This document shows positions 55,901-64,000 of a DNA stretch of 64,000 nt, one piece after another. The DNA is taken from assembly GCF_033118175.1 (NCBI RefSeq), contig NC_083701.1, positions 55,503,001 through 55,567,000 of the forward strand, given 5' to 3'. Within the stretch, counting starts at the first letter, position 1. Each line of letters opens with the position of its first letter. Under the pieces are notes generated by a model that saw nothing but the letters and a program-made list of their open reading frames with translations, ran no database searches and was not told the DNA's origin. The DNA comes from Dama dama. Taxonomy: Eukaryota; Chordata; Mammalia; Artiodactyla; Cervidae. Both the position numbers and the translations under genes were made by a program.

Positions 55901-58389
55901 ACTGGTTCGGGGGCCACCAGTTTAGTTAAGAGTTGAGAGAAAAACCTGAGCCTATTGAAAGAAACTGTTCTTTTGCTCCAGGTTAGAATCTCACTTACCA
56001 TTTCTGAAGCCATTTAATCTTCTCTTTATCAGCTGCCTTTGGATTAATTAGAGACAGGAAGTACATGAAATACTTTAAAATGAGCCTTATCTGTGATCAT
56101 AATTACTTTATCTTTCCCAATTTGAAAAGCAACTACTGGTAGTAGAATAATAGGTGAACAAATGAATAAATGAATGAATGTCGAATAAGATGAAGGAATG
56201 AATAATGGAGTAAGATTTATTATTCTGCTGTCTGTGACACACTCTTGTGCTATTGTCACATCTTTCCCTCATTCATTTGACACTGTGCTCCTGGGAAAAG
56301 TGCAAAAAAATAATCTTACCTCAAATTTCTGGGTTTTATGTAAATTGCTATAAGTTTTATTTATTTTTTTTTTATGTCATTAGCCAGGCTTCTAAAGCTA
56401 CATTATGTAGTCCCAAAGCACATAAGCACAGACTGACATATAAAAGATGAAAGTTCAGCTTTAGGGGTAAGCCTTAAACTAAATTTGGACTGCTTCCTGG
56501 TGTCTACTTCAAAATTCCAAAGATAAGAGTCCCTTTATTTGCAATCCATTATCACTATTTAAACATCTTTCATTGCAGAAGCTGTACTTTCACAGAGTTG
56601 GGTGGGTTGATTTTGAACAGTAGCAGTTCATAAAGACAGCAGAGCCCTCACCTCCCAACCTTGTCTCCTGTTCTGCTGTTATATTTTCAGCACGAAGCCT
56701 CTTTTTAGTATCTGATGGAGGAATACATTTTTCTTTCTAAAAGACATCAAAGGAAATGAAGTGAAGCAAAACCTCAAAAGCAATCTTTTTAAACTTGTAA
56801 AATTTCCCTTTACAAATCATAATTTCTGCTTTCTAATAATAACCAAAAAAGTCTTATTGAACATCAAATAAGTTTTGCAAAATGATGTTTTAAAAATATT
56901 CAGTGTATACAACTAGAAACATATGGAAAAAATAGCAAACATTTAGGAGTTAGGGAATTAAATGGAAAAACACCTCTGAAAGTACAGTTTTATATTGTTA
57001 CTGAAAAACCACAATGTTACTAATATTGGATAAATCCTAAAAACAGCTGGATTTTGGCTTCCTTTAATTTTGTCTGACCTAAATTGCTCTTTTTCTTTTC
57101 TTTTTCTTTTTTATTTTTTTTTAAGAAGGCAATAGCATTTCTATACATTACTCTTAAAATTCAGAGCTGTGAATACTGGACTGTATGGAAATGCTTACTA
57201 AATTAATTTTCTTCATGTGCATGAGTAAGGAGGGGTGAACCTGCAGCCCACTGCTGAGTATTCATAAAATTAAAGGAACAAAGGTCTTTGAGTCACAGAT
57301 AACCCTTAATCCTCATTGCCTTCTTCTGCTTCAACCCAACCATTCTCTAGAACCACTAACAAGATGCAAAATTGACTGATGATCTTTTCCTTTCCCCGTC
57401 TGACCCTACACACATTCCCCCTCTCCTAGATGTGCCAAGAAGTAGTGAAGTGACCAACAGGCAGACAGTAGGAGGGAGAGGAAAGAAAAACAGAGTTATC
57501 AACCCCAAGAGGCCAAGTATTGGCTGTTTTCTATTATTCACTCTTTTGAGCTTTCTCAGATGTGTTTTTTTGAGAAGACTTTCATGTTATGTTTTCTTTC
57601 CTCTCTTAGAGCTAACCACCTTTTACCATGCAAGGGACTGGGGGAGCAGAGCACTTGAATAAGGTCCAGGTAGGCTGGCAGATTCTTGGGATGTTCAAAC
57701 ACAGTGTTTCCTTCTATCCTCTTTTTCTGTAAAAACAGGCTTTTAAATTGTGCGTGAAACCTTGTCAGTAATGAGCAGAAATGAAGGTCACAAAGCAGTG
57801 ATAGAAATTTAGAGGCAGTCCATCTCTCTTTGGTATTTGCATACAGTTCTAAATATAAGAATGTTTACTGAATTATGCATTTTCATATTTTGTATATCTA
57901 CTTCATAAGGAGCAGCCTGCAGTTTATAAAACTATGATCCCCATTGAGTTGCATTTTCATCTACCCTCTCTATCAAGTGTGCATTTAGATTCTTGTGTCA
58001 TGAATTAAACATTGAACAGTCTCATTCATTTAAATAAAATCCGCCTATTGGGAGCCATATGCATGGTCTGGGTCAAATCTGTGGAAGCGACATTGTGGAA
58101 AAGAATGCCCTTAGGCCATGTCTTTTCTGTTTCAATTGTTCAAGGGGTAAGAATGAACACCAAAGAGGAAGGAACACATCAATCTGAGTCACCAGTACTT
58201 CAAAGATACTCATGCTTTCTCAAAAGACCAGTATATTGCAGGCTTTCATCAGACATAAACTGACCAAAAGAGATAGACTTTATATAAAATTACTTTTTGT
58301 TTGCTGTCAATTTAATGGTACAGGATTTTCTTTGTTAAGTAATAAAAATAATTCTAGAGTAATTATTATTATGATGTATAGAATAACAA
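55901..58389. other. Repeat-poor stretch, no gene recognised
   Basis: About 2.5 kb with only an aatg-rich patch (56,157-56,185) and a ctttt-rich patch (57,089-57,122). A strong acceptor/donor pair at 57,609 and 57,670 is noted separately in the findings. No coding gene is evident. Confidence 0.4.
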
Positions 58390-58565
58390 TTTTGTTCCAA
58401 CTTAGCATAATTCTGAGTGCTTTACACAATTAAATTATGCAGTTCAATTATTTTTTAAAAACCCTGTAAGATAGCTAGTATTATTCATCTGTATTACTAT
58501 AAGTGATGAAAAGGAAACACAGAGAAGTATCTTACTAAAGTTCACAAAGCATAATTTGAATTTCC
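58390..58565 (-). mobile_element. MIR SINE
   Basis: 'ctgagtgctttacacaatta', 'aaaccctgtaagatagctag' and 'gaaaaggaaacacagagaag' are the antisense MIR core in order. Confidence 0.6.
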
Positions 58566-58929
58566 TTTATCTTACTTCAAAACTTAAGCATTAATGTTGA
58601 AAATATTGCGTATTTCATTAAGATACTGAACAGTTTCTTGAAGAGGCTACTAATGTAGTTTGATTCTAGAACACTCAAAAAGGAATTTCATATAATTTTG
58701 GCTATTGATGGTTATTTGAAAATATCACAATAAGAACGCATATTAGAAGCATGAACATTGCCCATGTATATTTCAAGATTTCTAAACTTAGGACAATTGT
58801 TTTCAATATTTGTTTTCCATTTATATTGTCACATAGTTTTGCTTAAATAGAATCTATACCTTATTTATATGGCAGATGTATTAAAGAAGTAAATGATTAA
58901 AAAAATCCAGAAATGAACGTTAATATCTT
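58566..58929. other. No recognisable feature
   Basis: AT-rich DNA between MIR and an old L1. Confidence 0.45.
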
Positions 58930-59600
58930 TATAAATATAGAGTTTTTATGATTCAATATGAAAAAGTAAACAACTGAACTGAAAAACAGAAAATATATCT
59001 AGGAAATTCAATGAAGAATGAATATAAATAGTTAAACACATATGATAAAATGCTCAATATAAGTTGTGATTATAGGAATTCTAATTAAGCAATGTAATAT
59101 TTTAATCTATTAAAATGTGAAAGATTAAAAACTATTTCATACCTATTGTTGGAAACTTATAGAAATATGAGCAACCTCAAAGATCACTAGTGGGAGTATA
59201 AATTATTAAAATTTACACACACATATGCATAGTTTAAAATATAAGTAGAAATCCCAAGATTTAAATATACTTATATTCTTTCAGCCAATAATTTTACTTA
59301 TAATAATTTATATGAAGGAAAGAGAGAGGTATATAAAATTTTACCTGCAAGAATTTTTAGAGAAATCTCATTTGAAAAAAAAAAATGAATAGCTTGTAAG
59401 TTCAATGCAAAATAAAGCCTGGCTAATAAGTTTGTGACATAGCAATATGGCAGCCATAATTTGAAGACCAATTAGTGTAAAAGCATAATATAGTATTTAT
59501 AAAATACTGTTATGAGACAAAGGATATGAAATAATGTGTACAGTATGATCTCAGTTTTTTGTTTTTGTTTTTTTTTAAATCTCAGTTTTAACAACAAATG
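58930..59600 (+). mobile_element. L1M ORF2 end / 3' UTR fragment
   Basis: Very decayed wording of an old L1: 'agtgggagtataaattatta', 'ttcagccaataattttactt' and 'gtgtacagtatgatctcagt'. No open frame remains. Confidence 0.55.
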
Positions 59601-59603
59601 TCT

Positions 59604-59740
59604 TGAGACTTTTCTGGCAGTCCAGTCATTAAAATCCCATGCTCACACTGCAGGGATCATGAATTCAATCCCTAGTAGGGGACCTAAGATCCCATATGCC
59701 CCGTGACACAGCCAAAATAAAAAAAAAAAAGAAACAAACA
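59604..59740 (+). mobile_element. CHR-type tRNA-derived SINE
   Basis: A tRNA-like head (cttttctggcagtccagtca), a 'gggatcatgaattcaatccc' box-B region, then 'ggggacctaagatcccatat', 'gccccgtgacacagccaaaa' and an A11 tail. It lacks the BovA body, so it belongs to the older cetartiodactyl CHR group rather than Bov-tA. Confidence 0.75.
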
Positions 59741-59810
59741 CATAAAAAGAAATTTCTAATAGATATATGTATAATGAAGCTATATTATATATTACATATG
59801 CATACCATAT

Positions 59811-60008
59811 GGACTTCTCTGGTGGTTCAAATGATAAAGATACTGCCTGCAATGCAGGAAATCCTGATTCGATCCCTGGGTCAGGATGATCCCCTGGAAA
59901 AGGGAATGGCTACCCACTCCAGTATTCTTGCCTGGAGAATTCCATGGACAGAGGAGCCTGGCAGTCCATGGGGTCGCAAAGAGTTGGACTCTACTGAGCA
60001 ACTAACAC
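59811..60008 (+). mobile_element. Bov-tA SINE
   Basis: Complete head and BovA body with a ~10-base deletion after gagcctggcag (the 'gctaca' step is missing), ending gagcaactaacacac. Confidence 0.9.
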
Positions 60009-60148
60009 ACATACATACTATATACATATATAATTGTATATAGTAGAATATTAAAAGGTTACTGAGTATCTAAATGTGTTAAAATTATAGATTATGCATG
60101 CTTCATTCTTTGTATGTTTCTGCTTATAAAAATCTACTACAATTAATG

Positions 60149-60260
60149 TGTGTGTGTGTATATATATATATATATTTATTGTTTAGTTGCTAAGTCATGT
60201 CTGATTCATATATATACATATATATGCAACTTTTTATATATTATATATATATAACATAAT
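60149..60260. repeat. Compound TG/TA microsatellite with an embedded Bov 3' end
   Basis: (tg)n then (ta)n at 60,149-60,176, a minus-strand Bov-SINE/BovB 3' terminus of ~30 bases at 60,178-60,208 (tgtttagttgctaagtcatg), then more tatata-rich DNA to about 60,255. Confidence 0.85.
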
Positions 60261-60459
60261 TATAAAAATATGAAGTACTTGAGAGTACATATAGAGTACA
60301 TATCTCTTATAAAGATGATTATGGCTAATACATATTGGATCAACCCATCATGTTCTCATGAAATAATAGCCCAATTTAAATCTAGGCCACTGCTATTAGT
60401 ATAAATGTTTATTTGGGTAAACACATGATAGAAAGTTAAACCTCACTATTAGTACTCAC

Positions 60460-60731
60460 TGGAGAAGGAAATGGCAACCCACTCCAGTCTCTTGCCTGGA
60501 AAATCCCCTGGACGGAGGAGCCTAGTAGGCTATAGTCCATGGGGTCATGAAGAGTCAGACACGACTGAGCCACTTCACTTTCACTTTTCATTCTCATGCA
60601 TTGGGGAAGGAAATGGCAACCCACTCTAGTATTCTTGCCTGGAGAATCCCATGGACAGAGGAGCCTGGTGGGCTGCTGTCTATGGGGTCGCACAGGGTCG
60701 GACACGACTGAAGCGACTCAGCAGCAGCAGC
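60460..60731 (+). mobile_element. Bov-A2 dimeric SINE with target-site duplication
   Basis: Two BovA units, linker cttcactttcacttttcatt and (agc)n tail. The 12-bp flank attagtactcac occurs at 60,448-60,459 and 60,732-60,743, a perfect match. It is the only plus-strand Bov-A2 here. Confidence 0.95.
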
Positions 60732-60789
60732 ATTAGTACTCACAACATGAATTAAATACAGTGATATTACCCATATCTGTTGATGTGCA

Positions 60790-61430
60790 GTGCTGCTGAA
60801 GATGGAAACAACGAGCATATTCAAACTCTGGTGGATGGAGTGTGAAATTGGTACAACAGTTTTGGAAGGCGTTGTGTCACTTCTATCAAAATGTTAAATG
60901 TATATTTAAAGTTAGTAATTTCACTTCTAAAACCTTACACTACTAAACTATCCTTTGATGTGAACAAAACTTGATATGTAAGATGTTCATTGCAGCATTT
61001 TTATACAAGCAAAGAACTGAGGATAATCTAAATATCCATCAAAGAAAGAATGTTTAAATAGATTTGATAGCTCCTGAAAAAATGAGAGAGATCTCTATAT
61101 AATGACATATAGGGATATATGAGACATAGTTTTATGTTATAAAAAGCACATGGTATAACAGTGTGTACAGTATGATTTAATTAAGATAAAAAAAAACCCT
61201 GAATATATAGAATCATATATGAAGAGAGAAATCCTAAATTTAACAATGGTTGTTTCTTTGAAGGGAGACAAGCCAAGTATTGTTGGGGCAATGAAATAAG
61301 AATTTTATTATCTACTTTTATTCTTCAGTGGTATTTGAAGTTTGTGCAGTGGGAAGTATTTATGCATAAGTTACATAATTAAAATGATTTAAAATGTTCA
61401 ATGAAAAACCAAGAAAAGTGTTAGCCATTT
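60790..61430 (+). mobile_element. L1M ORF2 end / 3' UTR fragment
   Basis: 'tgaaattggtacaacagttt', 'ttcattgcagcatttttata', 'aatatccatcaaagaaagaa' and 'gtgtacagtatgatttaatt' follow L1 order. It covers the same L1 region as 58,930-59,600, so the two are separate copies rather than one split element. Confidence 0.6.
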
Positions 61431-62824
61431 GTTTTAACTAAACACTAAAATATTGGCCTATATCATCATGCTGTTAAAACTGTGAATTACTTTCCCCCAA
61501 ATAAGAGTATTTTCCTTCTTCTCTTAAACTATTTTAATTTTTGCATAAAAGCTTATCTTGGCAAGAGTAAAAGACATTCTCATGAGAGAAGAAATCCATA
61601 GAGCAATGCTTCTACTATATTAGATGCAACAGTTATTTCTTTAAATCTTTTAGTTGTATCATCATCTCTTAGCAAAACATTTTATTTTTCCAGATTTAAA
61701 ATTCTCCAGTGACCATTTGCTTGATTTCTCTTTTGTCTTTCTTTCATTTCTTCATGACAGTAATGCAAAACAAAATTTGATTCAAATGTCTTGTTCATTT
61801 TTCAACTGTTCAACTCTGTGCTTCCAAGCTGAGCCAAAGAACATTAATATTATGATAGGAAATATTTTTTCTCTTTGAATTATATTGCTTTTCAAAACTG
61901 GAATTTTTTATTATGAAAACAATTTATGTTAATATTTTGTAAAAATACAAAAAAAGTAAAAATACCTCTCTTATCACAAAGAAAGAACTATTGCTAGGAT
62001 TTTGTTATATATCTTTTGTACATCAGATTTCTTAAACCTTAATTTTTTTCTTCATGTAATCGACTTCTTACCTATATTGTCATTTATAGTTATAGTAGCA
62101 GCACAAGATTATGCTATATGGATATTCTGTTTTTAGACGCTGACGCTTCTGGTAGGCCCAATTGATTTCCAATACAACAGCTTCCCCCTTTCTTCCTTCC
62201 TGCTTCCCTTAATAGGGGCTGCAATGCCAGTTACTCACTTTTTCGGTATTCCTTACAGCTAAAGCGTAGGGCATGAAACCCAAACCTGGTTTTCCTACTA
62301 GGTAAGAAATTGACATGCTTGGAGAAACTGCCCTCTTCTGACTTCGGATGTGATTGTGTGAGGTGTGATGCCTGGAGTTGCAGAAGCTATCTTGTGACCA
62401 TGAGGAATGAAGCCTAAGAACAAAATTATGCCAAGGATAATAGGGTATGAAGATTAAGATCCTTGACATTCCTGAACTTCTGAACTAACTGTAGAACCTT
62501 TTTTTCCCCCTAGTAATTCTTATAAGCTGAGAAAATTCCTATTGTTTAAGTCATGTTAGTCAATAATTCTATTACTTGCAGCTAAAAGCAAATCAACCAA
62601 TAGAGGATTATTTCCAGTTCTTCATTATCTCAGACAAAGATGAAATGTTCATTGTTAAATATATAATTTTGTAAATCTGTCCAAGTGTTTTCTTGAGGTA
62701 AATTCTTCATAGTGGAATTCCTGGCTCAATGGCTAAGCTACTTTAAATACAAATATATCATAATTTTAAGGTCATTTGATCCATAATTTATTACTCTGTC
62801 CTGTATCCCTTTATATCCTAATTG
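61431..62824. other. Repeat-poor stretch, no gene recognised
   Basis: No recognisable transposable element. The part at 62,120-62,420 has several CpGs (agacgctgacgcttc, aaagcgtaggg, acttcggatgtg) and may be conserved non-coding DNA. Confidence 0.4.
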
Positions 62825-63130
62825 TGGTAGTAAGATCGTGGACTGAGGAGATACATGACACTGATTGGGTTCCTGCCTGCATTGCTTACTACAGGTTGAC
62901 TTTGGGGCATATTTCTTAATTTGTTTCTCCCTCAGTTTGCTCATCTGTAAAATGAGGATTAAAAAGTACCCACTTTATTGTTTTTTCGTGTGTGAGGATT
63001 AGGTAGGTAACACCTGTTTGTTCAGTGTAAATTAAAACTCTTTGTTCAGTGTAAATATTTGTTTCTCTGTGTGGCTTCACTTCCTAACCCAGTAATTGAT
63101 ATAGATTAGTTGCTTAATAAATATTTATCA
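62825..63130 (+). mobile_element. MIR SINE
   Basis: 'cctcagtttgctcatctgta', 'aaatgaggattaaaaagtac' and 'ttgcttaataaatatttatc' lie in MIR order. A ~20-base duplication of 'tttgttcagtgtaaat' occurs at 63,018-63,058. Confidence 0.65.
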
Positions 63131-63645
63131 AATTAGTGAAGGTAAGAATAATAAGTCTGCAACTATTACCTGGACTACTATTTTCTCATATCTATGGGTG
63201 TCTAGAATCCACTCTGTTTACTTTTGCCTCTGTTATTTGCCTTTTTTTCTGGTTGCTACATTGAGCTGGCTGATAGTATTACAGTTAGATGAAACATTCT
63301 TAGGATGGGCACACTGGATTGTGAAAAATGAGTTTGTTTCACGCAAATACCAACTTGCTCTTTAAAAATCAACATTTTGAAGTATCTTCAAAAGATAAAA
63401 GGGTTTTTATAGTCAGCGTAGTCCCATCTATTGGCAGTGAAGCCATTTCCTCCTTTGCATCACAGATAGATAACCATCCAAATTCTGACCAAATCTTTTC
63501 TCTTTTTGTTATTTTAAAGTCCTGAAAGAGAAGCAAAATTAGAATATCACTGATAGAATGTTGTTTTACCCACTATAGTCATTAAAACAAAACAAGGACA
63601 TTACATTTCTAGATATTATAACTTTAAACATCTATCATAGTTTCC
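63131..63645. other. No recognisable feature
   Basis: Unique-looking DNA before the candidate poly(A) site at the right edge. Confidence 0.4.
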
Positions 63646-64000
63646 TTTTTTTTTCAGATTTTTCAACATTTATTTTCCAAAGTAAAACAATCTATAAAAT
63701 GAACAATGAGAGCATATAAAACATGACACATTTTATACACATATAAACATATTTGTTTGCTACAGTGAATGTGTACAGACAAATCTGAATTCTACAGTGA
63801 ATTTCACCGTATTACTAAGTGCAAATAGAATAATCCTGCATCAAAGGAGTGTTGAACTTAATGGAAGTTTTATGTGAAGTTCAACTATCTTACCCTTTGG
63901 CTAATGACTATCAATCAACCCACTCATTGCCCTCAGTTATGTATTATCCTTTTGAGGATTTAAAAGCAGGTCACTTCAGATCTTTAGTGCATTATCTCAT
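63646..64000 (-). other. Candidate transcript 3' end (3' UTR-like), minus strand
   Basis: tttatt at 63,669-63,674 reads AATAAA on the minus strand and is followed after ~14 nt by A9 (63,646-63,654). The ~330 bases to its right are AT-rich, repeat-free and contain minus-strand tgtatat- and tgtaca-type words common in mammalian 3' UTRs. No coding region lies in the window. Gene identity is unknown, and the pattern may be chance. Confidence 0.25.

Noticed and set aside
57372..57662. 96-codon open frame overlapping the candidate splice sites
   Set aside because: The frame does not respect the splice sites and its composition is not gene-like.
1..64000. tRNA genes suggested by tRNA-like heads
   Set aside because: All tRNA-like segments are heads of Bov-tA, CHR or MIR SINEs. 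None folds as a complete free-standing tRNA by eye.

Overview
This window is non-coding genomic DNA from a ruminant, most likely a bovid or another pecoran. The evidence is the density of Bov-tA and Bov-A2 SINEs together with seven BovB (RTE-clade) LINE copies. These families mark ruminant genomes. Pan-mammalian relics (MIR, L2, L1M, MER5A, MER20, MaLR-like LTR) lie beneath them. The base composition is AT-rich and CpG-poor, with no CpG island. I found no intact protein-coding gene, no rRNA or tRNA gene and no CRISPR array. The longest open frames are pieces of dead BovB or L1 reverse transcriptase, or frames antisense to BovB.

Layout. 0-5 kb: a split ancient L1 3' region, a 64-bp tandem duplication, and a mid-age L1 with SINEs inserted. 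5-12.3 kb: L2, SINEs, a minus-strand BovB fragment, a 1.4-kb plus-strand L1 followed within 40 bases by a BovB 3' fragment, then a Bov-A2 and another BovB only 24 bases apart. 12.3-27.3 kb: mostly single-copy-looking DNA with MIR, L2, MER5A and SINE islands and one L1 3' end. 27.35-30.84 kb: a near full-length BovB with its 5' UTR, endonuclease and reverse-transcriptase regions, broken by frameshifts and stops. 31-49 kb: scattered SINEs, L1M, MIR and L2, separated by repeat-poor stretches, plus a BovB 3' fragment at 43.3 kb. 49.3-52.9 kb: MER20, a 2.25-kb minus-strand BovB and an older BovB fragment. 53-64 kb: SINEs, two overlapping ancient L1M 3' fragments around a TG/TA microsatellite, and a possible minus-strand transcript 3' end at the right edge.

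How the parts relate. The SINE 3' halves share the BovB 3' terminal sequence, which fits mobilisation of SINEs by the BovB reverse transcriptase (established knowledge). About ten insertions carry recognisable target-site duplications of 8-16 bp, so their boundaries can be given to the base. Repeat names were assigned by eye from remembered consensus patterns. Subfamily names and the edges of the ancient elements are approximate. The repeat-poor stretches could be intronic or intergenic; the sequence alone does not say which gene is nearby.
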